DNA of 64,000 nt from Setophaga petechia (lineage: Eukaryota; Chordata; Aves; Passeriformes; Parulidae). The stretch covers positions 1,178,501-1,242,500 of the forward strand of contig JANCRA010000119.1 in assembly GCA_024362935.1 (NCBI GenBank). Reading direction: 5' to 3'. Under the pieces are notes generated by a model, which did no database searches, had not been told where the DNA came from, and worked only from the letters and a program-made list of their open reading frames with translations. The position numbers and the translations under genes are program-made. This document shows positions 10,951 to 22,260 of this stretch, in pieces. Numbering within the stretch: the stretch's first letter is position 1; every line of letters starts with the position of its first letter.

Positions 10951-11552
10951 AGATGACGTCTGGTTGCTCGGTGGTCTCTTTCTTTTTCCCGGTAGTGGGG
11001 CATACGGATTGCGGGGCTGTCCAAAGATCTAGTCTTGCAAACAAAGTCTCACAATTCTCATGAGTTTCACTTTGAAGGTCTAGTTTAATAGATCTGAGTG
11101 GACAGCATTTAATGTCTCTGTCCTTTTTGACGGCCGCATATCCCCGCCCCGTGAGCACTAGTCTCTAACCTCGTTCCCACCTCTCTAGTTCATTTTTTAT
11201 CACAACCCGTGGGCCTTCTTCTAGTGCTCGAGTGGCCCAGTGTTTCTGGGCCGGACTGTTTGTTTCATCTTCTCTAGGGAATTGGTTTAACACTAGCAGT
11301 GCAGTTGCTAGTATGCTCGCCTGGTCACTCGTGGGAATGGCATTAGTGTAGCTTTCCGTCTTTGCTAGTACTTCTAGCTTATTTTTCAGGGTCTGGTTTG
11401 CTCTTTCGACGATGGCTTGTCCGGTGCTGTTGTACGGGATGCTATGTACTAAAGCGATGTTCTATTTCGAGACAAGAGCTTGGACTGTCTTTGAGATGAA
11501 GTTTGGGCCGTTGTCTGTTTTGATTTGTTTTGGAACTCCAAGCCTGTTGTGG
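10949..11552 (-). pseudogene. Alpharetrovirus-like integrase, C-terminal half
   Basis: Read on the minus strand, coding resumes after an insertion with the catalytic 'IKTDNG' segment, then 'STGQAIVERANQTLK' containing the third acidic catalytic residue. It ends with the C-terminal DNA-binding part 'GRGYAAVKK', which closely resembles avian leukosis virus integrase. In-frame stops occur near 11450 and 11170. Together with 12248-13195 it makes one interrupted gene. Confidence 0.75.
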
Positions 11553-11554
11553 TG

Positions 11555-12247
11555 TGTTAATTTAGTTTGGTTTTATAGCTCCCCTAATTTGTACTGCCTC
11601 CCCCCTATTTTCTCATAATGGTTTGGTCCTCCTGTTTCTTCCCGCCAGTGACCTGCCAATCTTTTCGTTTCCCTGGTTACTCCCGCCATTCCTTTTGTCC
11701 GTTATATGAGTTATGTAATTCCCCCTCCCTTTTTCTCCTTTTATGCAGACTTAACCCCCTCCCTAAGTCCAGTCAATCACTCCCTGCCCCTTCCCAGTTT
11801 CTAGAGAGTTCTCCGTTCTCGGGGCAGGGATTGGCTGTAGAATCGGGGGCCCCTCCCTTATTTTATCCTAATTCGTTCCTGTACTCTGTCAGTTATGTTT
11901 AGCCTACTCCCATGTGTTCCCCGATTGGTTCTGTATCAGCTCCTCCTTTGGTAACCTCCCTCAATATATAATCTTGTTTCGCCCCTCCCCGGGGGTCACT
12001 CACTGGGACCTTCCTTTCCCTGACACCCGGTTGCTCTCCCTGGAAGCCTTCCTGCTTTAGCAATAAAGCTACCTTCAACCCAGTGAGTGTCCTGGCTCCG
12101 TCTTCGTCTTCCTAGCAGTGGCAGCAGTCCAGCGTGAGGTCAGCCCAGGGCCTTTAGCCGCCAAGGGGACCCACCGCTTGCAGCTTGGGCATTGGCCGCC
12201 CCGAGCCAGCCGGACGCTTGACCACTTGGCCAACGCCGCTGCACAAG
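11555..12247 (+). mobile_element. LTR element with partial leader inserted in the integrase
   Basis: A plus-strand LTR from TGTTAATTTAG (11555) to ...TTCCTAGCA (12117), with a TATA box (TATATA at 11965) and AATAAA at 12062. About 130 bp of leader follows, starting GTGGCAGCAGTCC. It interrupts integrase coding between the 'HWLTVMAW' and 'LGVPKQIKTDNG' parts. No exact target duplication is evident (GTGGTG versus GTGGCA flank the LTR), so boundaries may be off by a few bases, and the leader suggests a truncated provirus rather than a clean solo LTR. Confidence 0.65.
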
Positions 12248-13195
12248 CCATGCCATGACTGTCAGCCAATGTTGGATTGTCGCATTGGAGTCGGTCTTGA
12301 GATGCTGTGTGGCTACAATCATGCCGCTGTACATATCTACGGTAACTGCGAGCCACGCTCGGGGTTTTAACAGCTGGCATTGTGTAAAGTCTGTTTGCTA
12401 TACCTCTGAGGCTTTGAGGCCTTTGGGGTTGACGTCACCTGACCAAAGTGGTGACTTCTGGCAGTGGGGGCACATGGCGACAACGTGCTTTGCGTCCGCG
12501 GTAGAAATCTCACACTTTTTCGCTAGCGCTTTAGCTCTGATGTGAAGGGATTCGTGCAACTGACGAGTTTCTTTCAGCATCCATACGCCTTTTGCGGCGA
12601 CATCAGCCTTGTTGTTGCTAATTTGGTAGAATCTTTTGATTGGGTCATGGCTGTTGACGTGGATGACAGATATGGTGCCTTTCCGTGAGTAAAGTGCTTC
12701 CTCTAGCATCATTGCTGCGGTGGACACTGACACACCTGGTCTGGACATAGCCAGGCAGAGCTTGGCTACAAATATGGAGTCAGTCACAATGTTAAGGTGT
12801 TCTTCTGGGAACAATCTACACGCTAGCACCACGGCTGCTGCTTCAAGCTGTTGGGCTGAAAGCGTGGGGTCGGTTGTCTTGGTGCATTGCCACTGTTCTC
12901 TTGACTGCCATACTGCCGCTGCGGTGGAAGTCTGCGATGATGCGTCCGTGAAGATGGTTGGTCTTGCCCGTGGTCGGTCGATTACTTTTGGTGGGAGGTC
13001 AATATCGATGACTGTGAGCAGCCGAGTCCAAGGGGGTTTTTCTGCATAGCGAGTGTCTCTTCCAAAGCCTGCAAGGGACACAGCTAGATGCTCTGATATT
13101 GTTGTTGACAGCGCAGAGAGCTGTTTACGGAAGGGCAGGTATATCTTGAAAGGTTCGATGCCCAGATGTCTTAGGGCGAGTTTCTTGCCTTTCAT
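12248..13195 (-). pseudogene. Alpharetrovirus-like RNase H and integrase N-terminus
   Basis: The minus-strand frame 12398-13195 (265 aa) begins in the connection domain. It has an RNase H with 'IFTDASS', 'LEAAAVVLA', 'NIVTDSIFVAK' and a final Asp in 'NNKADVAA', then an integrase zinc-binding domain with the H-H-C-C pattern ('HESLHIRAKALAKKC...CPHCQ'). The catalytic core starts in the following frame ('WLAVTVDMYSGMIVATQH'). It is open for 265 codons, well preserved for an endogenous copy. The upstream RT, protease and gag are deleted. Confidence 0.8.
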
Positions 13196-13219
13196 AATTA
13201 GGCTGCTGAGACACTCGAC

Positions 13220-13237
13220 TCCCAGGTCTCAGCACCA
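13220..13237 (-). other. Primer-binding site of the provirus
   Basis: Minus strand TGGTGCTGAGACCTGGGA two bases after the LTR end. It starts with the expected TGG, but it is not the tryptophan-tRNA site of avian leukosis viruses and I cannot assign the tRNA. Confidence 0.55.
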
Positions 13238-13239
13238 GA

Positions 13240-13523
13240 TGTTGCTTTTAAGCGTGGCGACTTAGTTCTAAGTCCAGCACAGTGGCCTAATGCCTAAGCT
13301 CACTCAGTCCATAAGCTCCAAACACCAATGTAGTAGATAACAAATGGCATTTATTCAAGAGTCTAGAAGCTTTTATGGCTTGAGTAACCTGTGTCATTTC
13401 TTTCTGCTCACGTCCAGCTAAGTGCGGCCAAGCACAAAGCAGTGGTCTAACTACAAAGTAAAAAGATATCCTGACTAACTGTACAGCCCGAAATCTTCCG
13501 CACGCAAGCCCTAACTCACCACA
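13240..13523 (-). repeat. 5' LTR of the alpharetrovirus-like provirus, C-to-T loaded
   Basis: 284 bp, TG...CA. Compared with the 3' LTR it carries many sense-strand C-to-T (plus-strand G-to-A) differences, mainly where the C follows another C. Runs such as six G on the plus strand read five A plus one G here. Confidence 0.85.
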
Positions 13524-14360
13524 ACTGGGGGCAAATGGAATGATGCTGAAAGCAACTGGGAAGAAGTGGGAGTGACTGGGAACAAGCTGGAAGCAACTGG
13601 GATAAACTAGGAGAGACAGGGAGTCACTGGGATCATACTGGAGGCTACTAGGGTCATGCTGGTATTGACAGGGAGCAATTGGGATCACACTGGGGGCACT
13701 GGAATCATACGGGGAGTGTCTGGGAGCAACTGGGATTAGACTGCAAGTGACTGGGATCATACTGGGAGTGGCTACAATCCTACTGGGAATAGAGTGGGTG
13801 TGATTGGACCCTGTCTAGGGGTTACTGGTAGTAACCAGGCCCATGCTGGGAGCCAACTGGGGACATAATTAGAGGAACTGGGTAAAACTGGGGTAAAACT
13901 GGGGGCAAGTGAACCATGCTGAGGGAACTGGGAGTGCCTGGCAATGACTACGAGAATGTTCAGGGCAACTGGGATATACTGGGAGTGTCTGAGACCATCC
14001 GGGTCGTGATTGGGACCACACTGGGAGTGACAGGGAATGTGCTGGGGGAACTGGGAACATGCTGGGGACAAGTGGGAAGGACTAGGGACCTGGTGGGAGA
14101 GACTGGGATCATACTGGGAGTGACTTGGACTATGCTAGGGACAACCGGGAGAACTGGGAACACACTGGATGAAATTGGGAAGAACTGGGACCGTGCTGGG
14201 ATCAAATTGGATCATCATAGGGAATCACTGGGAGGGACTGGGCTCATAATGGGAGCGAATAGGATCCTGCAGGGAGTGAGGGGAAGTGACCAGGCTCACA
14301 CTGGGAGTGATGAGGAAACTGGAAGCACACAGGGGGACCAGCTGGGCTCATACTGGGAGC
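13524..14360 (+). repeat. ACTGGGA minisatellite, block 2
   Basis: Continuation of block 1. From about 13530 to 14200 it is recognisably paralogous, unit by unit, to 20060-20660: both contain GATTGGACCCT, GGACATAA and GAATGTTCAGGGCAACTGG in the same order. Confidence 0.85.
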
Positions 14361-14640
14361 AGCCACTGCCTGCACCTGGACCCCCAAAACACCTCCCGGT
14401 GACCCCTGATGTCCCCCCGAGGGCCATCTGTGGCTCGGCTTTGGAGCCCTACCTGCTCCAAACATCCCCCCCAAAAAAACCCCAAACCCAGGCATCCCCC
14501 GGCAGGTTTGGGCCGAGCTCCCCCTGCCCGGGCACCTGCGGGATGGGGGGCAATGCTCCCGGGGCTGCGGCAACTCCAGGGAGCACCTGGGCCACGAGAT
14601 TCTCCCTCCTCTCTTCTGCTGTGGCTGCTCGGCCTCTTTC
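14361..14640 (-). repeat. GC-rich module, divergent third copy
   Basis: Weaker relative of the modules at 16735-17305 and 24452-25020. It shares the block around 'GATGTCCCCCCGAGGG' and the 'CCAAACATCCCCCCC' end. It lies between minisatellite block 2 and the ZF1 3' region and may be an old first exon or promoter part of the zinc-finger family. Confidence 0.45.
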
Positions 14641-14770
14641 TCCCTCCCTCCTCCTCCCCTGTTCCTGAAGGCCGAACCGTGAGGGGAAAGGGGGCAGAGA
14701 AAGGGCGGGAACTGTGAGGGGAAAGGGGGGGGCTCAGGCCAAGGGCGGCAACTGTGAGGGGACACTCTGG
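14641..14770 (+). repeat. GTGAGGGGAAAGGGGG short tandem repeat
   Basis: Two to three copies of a ~35-bp unit containing AACCGTGAGGGGAAAGGGGG and GGGCGGGAAC. A cleaner version is at 20715-20830 next to the paralogous minisatellite, so the two travel together as a module. Confidence 0.7.
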
Positions 14771-15077
14771 GAGGCGGCACTCTGCAAACAGAACTGCAAC
14801 GGACTGAACATGAACAGGAGAGAAATCAGTAAGTCTGAGAATTTTATTTGTTATCAAATACATCACACAGCCAGCTTCACACAATCCCCAGCCCACCACT
14901 CCAAATTGGGATCCCACTTCTCCCTATCTCCTCCCAACCTCATCTCAGCCTGGTGGCTGTGGAATCAAGTGAGTTTGGTGTGGGATTCAGTTTTTTTGAG
15001 GTGGGATGAGCCTTTCTGGGGTATGACTGAGCTGTTTTCGCTGGGATTTGGGTGCTTTTGAGGTGACAGATCCATCC
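14771..15077 (-). other. 3' flank of ZF1 with poly(A) signal
   Basis: Minus-strand AATAAA at 14843-14848. The stretch is paralogous in inverted orientation to 27770-28020 behind ZF2, so it is probably the transcribed 3' untranslated region of the ancestral zinc-finger gene. Confidence 0.6.
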
Positions 15078-15915
<838 letters not shown>

Positions 15916-16059
15916 CTGGGGGAGGAAGGACAAGGACAGGATGTGATTTGCCTCTGTGCCACAGACAAGGGGAAGGAGATCCCCCACAGCTGTGCTGCAG
16001 CCGGGGCTGTGCTGGGCTGGGAGATGGAGCAGCACAGAGGGGAAAGGGGCACTCATCGG

Positions 16060-16612
16060 GGCACTTCTCGAGACTGTGCACAAATAACAAACAGCACAGG
16101 ACTGCTAGGAACGCGTCTTGAGCTGTTTTATTTTCCAGCATCAGTCTCATTACATGGTTATGACAATGGGAAGATGCCAGCAGCTCACATCCCAGGTAGC
16201 AGACAAAGAACCTAATATTAAAACTTACTTTAAAAGATTTTTGACCAATCACACAAAGCAAAAGCATATTGACAGTAGTTCCATCCAAGCACACATACCT
16301 TCGATTTAAACAATGCTTGTTTATTTCAGACAAAATACCTGCTTGTAAGCCTTAAAACACAATGCACAGAGCTCCATTAAGCTTGGAACTTTCTAATATC
16401 TTGCTAGATATACTTTTCTGCAGGTTAAGGAGTTTTTCTAGATAAGCGTTAATGCACAGACCATTGTTCTATTTCTCCTTACTTTCTACCTCTTATATAA
16501 TTTATCTGCTGACCAATCTTATGGCTGCTGCAATGCTCTAATCACAGTTCTACTGTCTCTGAGGCATGTCTTTTGCATATTTCCCAAAACCCTCCGATTT
16601 TAAGCATTCCAG
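16060..16612 (-). mobile_element. LTR-like insertion in the ZF1 intron
   Basis: About 550 AT-rich bases sit inside the short intron that in ZF2 is only ~150 bp. On the minus strand a TTATATAAGAGG TATA-type box (about 16492) and a GGAAAATAAAAC signal (about 16125) are correctly ordered for an LTR. Ends and target duplication are not clear. Confidence 0.5.
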
Positions 16613-16622
16613 AGACACTTAC

Positions 16623-16699
16623 TTCCTCCACATCTGCTTCAGTGCCCTGAGGCATCTTCCTCTTCCTCACAGCCTCCCTGGGGCTGGCAATGGGAAATC
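16623..16699 (-). pseudogene. ZF1 upstream exon with mutated splice donor
   Basis: Homologous to the ZF2 exon at 25711. It has an acceptor (CCCAAACCAG|GATTTCC) and the start ATG of an 'MPQGTEA' leader. In ZF2 the leader runs into a consensus donor CAG|GTGAGG; here the same place reads CAGATGTGG, so that donor is lost. A GTAAGT lies 12 bases further, which would change the frame. Confidence 0.6.
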
Positions 16700-16734
16700 C
16701 TGGTTTGGGGGAAAACAAGGGCTGAGCACAGTGA

Positions 16735-17305
16735 GTCCGAAGGTTCCTCTGCCCAAGTCCATCTCTACAAGTCACCGGTTACCTGGGCTCCAGAAAAACC
16801 ACCCAAACACCAACATTCAGCCCTGAAAAAGCCTCTCAGGGGTTCCCCGTCCCTGCTCCCTCCCCTTTGGTGCTTGGGGGTTCCCCCCTGTCCCAGCTGC
16901 TGGGGTCACGCTTGGATTGGGGGTTCCCCTTCTCCTTGGTGCCCGCCCGGCCCAGGCTGCTGGCAGTGCCAGCAATGCCAAAAGCTCCCCCCTCTTGGCT
17001 CTCCCCATTTCAGGATGCCGGGGCTTTTTGGGCACCCGGGCTCCCTTCTCCCCTCATTCTCTGCTCTGGGCTGCAGCAGCTCCAAGGAGTCCCCCCTGCC
17101 TCTCTCCAGCTTCCTGAGGCTCCCGCCAATGGCGGTGCTCCCCCCTCTCTGGACTCCCCACTTTGGGCTCCTAGGGGACACAGGGCTCTGCTCCTCCAGG
17201 CTGCCTCTGCCGGCAGCCACCACCGCCACCCCCCGATGTTCCCCCGAGGGGCCTTTTCCGCTCAGCCTTGGACTTCTTCATTCTCCAAACATCCCCCACA
17301 AAAGA
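16735..17305 (-). repeat. GC-rich module, inverted partner of 24452-25020
   Basis: About 570 bp nearly identical, in opposite orientation, to 24452-25020. On the minus strand both keep one open frame beginning 'MKKSKAE', with a Gly run and an Arg/Pro-rich tail. It sits immediately upstream of the ZF1 leader exon, and its partner has the same relation to ZF2, so it is probably the 5' exon or promoter of this zinc-finger family. Confidence 0.7.
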
Positions 17306-17640
17306 CCCAACCCAGGGATCCCCCGGGATATCTGGGCCGGGCTCCCTCTCCCTGCTCAGCTGCGCGATGGGGGAGCAATGATCCCACAGGTGGCGGTTGC
17401 GAATACAGGCAGAGATCAACCGCGTGGTTCCATCTCCTCAGCCTTGATCCACCTTTGTCCCTCCTCTTCCTCTTCCTCCCACTCCTCCTCTCCCATCTCC
17501 TCTCCTTCTCCCCTTCCATCCCTTCTCCTCCTCCTCTCCCCTAACCCCACCTCTTTCTCCCCCTTCATCCCTTCCCTCCCCCCTCCTCCTCCCCCAGCAG
17601 CAGCCACACCCTCGGTGCCCCGTTCCCGCAGCCCTCGCAG
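17306..17640. repeat. Pyrimidine-rich CTCCTC tract
   Basis: Long runs of CTCC/TTCC on the plus strand between about 17440 and 17600. The inverted counterpart is the purine-rich tract at 54130-54290. It can form triplex or mirror-repeat structures. No gene. Confidence 0.7.
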
Positions 17641-17904
17641 CCCGCGGCAGGAGCGGCGATGGAGCCGGGACAGGTCGGGATAGGCAGCGCAGGGCTCTCG
17701 GCTGCTCCCAGCTGCTGCGGGCGGGGGGAAGCCGGCCCGGGCCAAAGGAGAGGCAAACTGGGCAAACTGGGGGCTGCACATCCAAACTGGGCCTTGCTGG
17801 GGACCCTGCCTGGCCACTGCCAGCCCTTGGGGCTCCTCTCGGCACATCCACCAGGGGGGAATGCACACAGGGCTGGGGGATCCCAGCAGTGGCAGCACTG
17901 CCAG
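17641..17904 (+). repeat. CpG-rich module, inverted partner near 53833-54130
   Basis: Contains GGAGCCGGGACAGGTCGGG, CCCGGGCCAAAGGAGAGGC and a GCAAACTGGGCAAACTGGGG doublet. The same order is found on the other strand at 53833-54130. High CpG suggests promoter or first-exon origin. The open frame from 17659 is of uncertain value. Confidence 0.6.
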
Positions 17905-20703
17905 GGACTGGGCTGGACTGGGATCGTACTGGGAGTGACTGGGACTGTAATGGGTTTGTACTGATGTCATGCTGGGATCATACTGGGAGTGAGCAAGACC
18001 ATGAAAGGGGGAAATTGAGACCATGTTAGGGGCAAATGGGATACACTGGGAGTGACTGATTGCATGCTGGAAGTGATTGGAAACAACTGGGTTTATACTG
18101 GGATCAACTGGGATCATGCTGCGGGTGACTGGGATCATACTGGCAGTGAGTGCCACTACACTGAGGCTGACTGGGAGTGCTTGGGAGCAAATAGGATCAT
18201 ACTGGAAGGAACTGGGAGTGCCTGGGAACATGCTGGAGGGAACTGGGCTACACTGGGAGATACTGGGAGGGACTGGAACAAAAGTGAGGATGAAGGAGAG
18301 CAACTGGAACCATGTGGAGCACAACAGGTTCATACTGGCAGGGACTGGGAGCACACTGGGCTCAGCTTTGGATCATACTGGGAGGGACTGGGCTAATACT
18401 GGGAGTATCTGAGAGTGACTGGGAACACACCCTGCACATCATCCCCCATAATGGACCTGACTGGGAGCAACTGGGAGCACACTGGCAGCAAATGGCATCA
18501 TACTGGGACTGACTGGGCTGATCTAGGAAGCAACTGCTGGAGGCAGCTGGGACCATACTGGGAGAGATTGGAAGCAACTGGGATTATACTGCGACCACAC
18601 TGGGAGGGCTGGCATGTGACTGGGATCAAACTGGAGCTTACTGGGATCATACTGGGGTTGAAAGGGAGCGACTGGGATCACATTTTGGGCTACTGGGAGC
18701 AGCTGAGAGAAACTGGGATGATGCTGCAAGCAAACTGGAGGAACTGGAAAGGACTGGATGCCTGCTGGGGGCAACTGGGATATCCTGGGAGTGTCTGTAA
18801 CCATACTGAGGTGACTGGAATCACACTGGGAACAACTGGGACCATGCTGGGGAGAACTGGGATCATGCTGGGGGCAACTGGGAGTGAGTGGGATCATGCT
18901 GGGAGGGACTGGGATCATATAGGGAGTGACTGAGAGTATAGCAGTGGCAAGTGGGTGCTACTGGCATCACACTGGGAGGAACAGGGAGCAACTGAAACCA
19001 TGCTGAGGGCAATTGGGATCCTACTGGGATCACCGTGGAATCACCTGGGCCCATGCTGGGGGAGACTGGGATCATACTGGATCACACTTTCAGCAACTGG
19101 GACTGCACTGAGGGTGACTGGGAGTGGCTGTGAGCAACTGGGATCAGGCTGGAAGCAACTCCAACCAACTGAGAGTGACTGGGAACATGCTGGGGGCAGC
19201 TGGGTTATACTGGGAGAGACTAAAACCATAGTGGGGGTAAATGGGAGCAACTGGAACCATGCTGGGTGATAATGGGAACAGTTGTGTCCATGCTGGGGTC
19301 ATACTGGGATCATTCTGGAACTGACTGGGATTATACTGGGTGTGACTGGAAGAGTTCTGGGAGTATCTGAGAGTGACTGGGATCCTACTGGAACCAGACT
19401 GAGAGTGACTGGAAAGGTGCTGGCCATGACTGGAACCATACTGGGGGTGACTGGGAGCAACTGGGATCATAGTGAAAGTGACTGGGATTGTAGCGGGAGT
19501 TACTGCGATCGTCCTTGGAGCCACTGGGATTGCAAAGGGTGTGAATGGATCCTGACTGGGGGTTACTGGGAGCTGCTGGGTCCATGTTGGGAGGAAAATG
19601 TGGAAACATTGGGAGCAAGTGGGATCAGCTCGAAGGTACTGGAACCAGGCTGAGGAGACTAAGACCACAACTGGGATCATACTGGGAGCAACTGGGACTA
19701 TACTTTGGGCAACTGACAGAAACTGGGATCATGCTGGAGGCAACTGGGAGTAATTGGGAAAGACTGGGATCATTCTGAGGTAACTAAAGCCTTACTGGGG
19801 CAACTGGGATAAACTGGGAGTGTTTATAACCATAGTGGGTGGACTGGAACCACACTGGGAACAGCCGGGACCATGCTGGGGACAACTGGGAGTGAGTGGG
19901 ACCATGCTGGGAGGGGACTGACTGGGACTGTTCTAGGGACAGCTGGGATCATGATGGGATCACAGTGGTAGCAGTTGGATCCATGCTGGGTGAGACTGGG
20001 ATCATGCTGAGAGTGACCGGAATCATGCTGGGATTGACTGGGAGTGGCTGTGAGCAACTGGAATTGTGCTGAAAGCAACTGGGAGAAAGTGGCAGTGACT
20101 GGGAGCATGCTGGGAGTGACTGGAATATACTGGGAGAGACAGGGAGTCACTGGGATCACACTGGAGGCGACTGGGGTCATGCTGGCATTGACAGGGAGCA
20201 ACTGGGATCACACTGAGGGTCACTGGTATCAGACTGGGAGTGACTGGGATCATACTGGGAGTGGCTACAATCATACTGGGATAAGAGTGAGTGTGATTGG
20301 ACCCTAACTGGGGGTTACTGGGAGCTAAAGGGCCCATGCTGGGAGCCAGCTGGGGACATAACCAGAGAAACTGGGAGTAACTGGGATAAAACTGGGGGCA
20401 AGTGAACCATGCTGAGGTAACTGGGAGTGCCTGGCAATGACTATGAGAATGTTCAGGGCAACTGGGATAAACTGGGAGGATCTGAGACCATATGGGTGGT
20501 GACTGGGACCAAACTGGGAGCAACTGGGAATGTGCTGGGGGAACTGGGAATACGCTGGGGGCAAAGGGGAGTGACTGGGGCCCTTTTGGAAGAGAGTGGG
20601 ATCATACTGGGAGTGACTGGGGTAACTGGGAGAACTGGGAACACGCAGGATGAAAGCGGCAGGAACTGGGAGCAACTGGGACCGTGCTGGGAGCAAATTG
20701 CAG
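17905..20703 (+). repeat. ACTGGGA minisatellite, block 3 (2.8 kb)
   Basis: The largest array of the window. Units of 13-28 bp mostly read (G/A)ACTGGGA(T/C)CATACTGGGAG or GCAACTGGGA. All frames on both strands tend to stay open, so the many long predicted frames here are not genes. Parts are paralogous to block 2 (20060-20660) and, inverted, to 53100-53830 (18050-18520). Confidence 0.9.
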
Positions 20704-20714
20704 CCTCCCTCCTT

Positions 20715-20830
20715 CCCAAAAGCCGAACCGTGAGGGGAAAGGGGGCGGGGAAAGGGCGGGAACCGTGAGGGGAAAGGGGGCGGGGAAAGGGCGGGAACTG
20801 TGAGGGGAAAGGGGCGGGGCCAAGGGGACA
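20715..20830 (+). repeat. GTGAGGGGAAAGGGGGCGGGG tandem repeat
   Basis: Three units of about 35 bp (AACCGTGAGGGGAAAGGGGG followed by CGGGGAAAGGGCGGG). G-run spacing is favourable for quadruplexes. Confidence 0.75.
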
Positions 20831-21480
20831 CGTGGTCCTAAAAGGGCCCGGTTTGGTTTAAAATCACCCAAAGGCATTTCAAATACAGCTGAAATCCAGC
20901 AGATTTGGCCTAAAATCAGACAAATGGGATTAAAATTATCCAAAGGGGCCTAAAATCCAACTAAAGGGGCCTAAAATTGCCCAAACTGGTTGACACCTCC
21001 CTCAAAATGGCCTAAAATCAGCCTTAAATCTCCAAAATGGGCTTCAAATCCACCCTGAAAGTGCCTGCTTTGGCTTAAAATCTCCCAAAGGAGCCTAAAA
21101 TCCATCCGTTTTTTGCAAAAAATCACCTAAATTGACCTAAAATCACCCAAACCAGCCTGAAACCAACACAAGAGGTCCTCAAATCATCCTAAATGACTTG
21201 GTTTGACCTAAAATTACACAAAGAACCAAAACCCTACTCAAATGGGCCCAAAATCACAAAAAAAAAAAGGTCCTAAAATCACTCACACAAAATTAAATTC
21301 ACCCACATGGCCCCAAATCATCCAAAGGGATCTAAAATCCCCCCTCCAACCCGCCACATTCTGCCTCTATTCAGCCAAAGGGGCCTAAAATCCCCCCTGC
21401 AAGGCTGGGAATGCCTGCCAGGGATCTAAACCCACCCTAAACCTGCCCAGGCTGGCCCAAAATGCCCCCGAGGGGCCGAG
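20831..21480 (+). repeat. CCTAAAATC(A/C) tandem array
   Basis: Imperfect ~30-35-bp units such as AAAGGGGCCTAAAATC. The same repeat on the opposite strand is at 29076-29417 (GGATTTTAGGCCCC). No coding content. Confidence 0.75.
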
Positions 21481-22260
21481 GCTGAGGCCCAGCCGGGGAT
21501 GGGCTCCGAGCTTGCTCCGGGGAGTTTTGGCAGCGGCCCCAGGCGGGCCTGGGCGGGACTGGGAGGGACCAGTGAGGGCTGGACAGGGCTGGGACATTTG
21601 GGGCTTTGGGGCTGGGGGAGTTTGTTGGGAGTGCAGGGGCGATTATTGGGGTTTTTGGAGAGGATTGGGTTTGGGGGAGTTGGGAACTTTGAGGGATTTT
21701 GTGGATATTGTTGGGTTTGGGTTTAGGGGGTTTTATGGCACTTTGAAGATGTTTTTTTTGGGTGTGATTGGGGCTTTTTTGAAATATTTTGGGGTTTTTT
21801 TTTAATTATGGGGGGGATTGCTGGGATTTTATGGGGATTTGTCGAGATTCTCTTAAGTTTTTGAGGGTTTTGTTGGAATTTCTGGGGGATTTGTGGTGGT
21901 TTTATTGGATTTGTGGAGGCATTTAGTGGGATTCTTTAAAGGTCTAGGTTTTTTGAGGAAAATGTTGGGGTTTTTTGGGGATTTTTGTGGGATTTGGAGG
22001 TGTTTTCTGGGGTTTTTTTGGGTGTTGCCAGGATTTCTTTGGGTCTTGGGGGGGATTTTGTGGGGCTTCATGTGGTTTTGGAGACATCTTTGGGGGATTT
22101 GTGGGGCTAAATTAGGATTATGGAGGGGGGCTGTTGGGATTTCAAGAGATTTTCTGGACTTTTATTGGGATTCTAGGGTGTTCTAATTTTGTGAGATTTA
22201 ATTGGGATTTTTGTGGAGTTTTTGGGACTTTCAGGGGTTTTAAGGAGATTTTGGTGTCTC
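21481..22260. repeat. G/T-rich low-complexity tract
   Basis: The plus strand is almost devoid of C and A-poor (GGGGATTTTGTGGGG style). It ends abruptly at about 22260, where the composition flips to C/A-rich. No gene seen. Confidence 0.75.

Larger units (their letters stand above)
8727..13523 (-). mobile_element. Alpharetrovirus-like provirus, internally deleted
   Basis: A 4.8-kb provirus with ~285-bp LTRs at both ends, flanked by the perfect 6-bp duplication ACTGGG (8721-8726 and 13524-13529). Because that hexamer is also the surrounding minisatellite motif, the duplication is consistent with insertion but not independent proof. On the minus strand the order is LTR, primer site, RNase H, integrase, env, polypurine tract, LTR. 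Gag, protease and reverse transcriptase are missing, as RNase H starts about 45 bp from the 5' LTR. The integrase and the short LTR resemble avian leukosis-type viruses, while the env transmembrane subunit is of gamma type. A second LTR element is inserted in the integrase gene. Confidence 0.85.

Noticed and set aside
13916..14668. Long plus-strand frame (250 codons) across the minisatellite
   Set aside because: Tandem ACTGGGA units without stops keep several frames open on both strands; the product is a low-complexity Thr/Gly/Trp repeat with no motif.
17416..19680. Many overlapping 100-300-codon frames on both strands
   Set aside because: Same minisatellite effect plus the CTCCTC tract; no homology and mutually overlapping.
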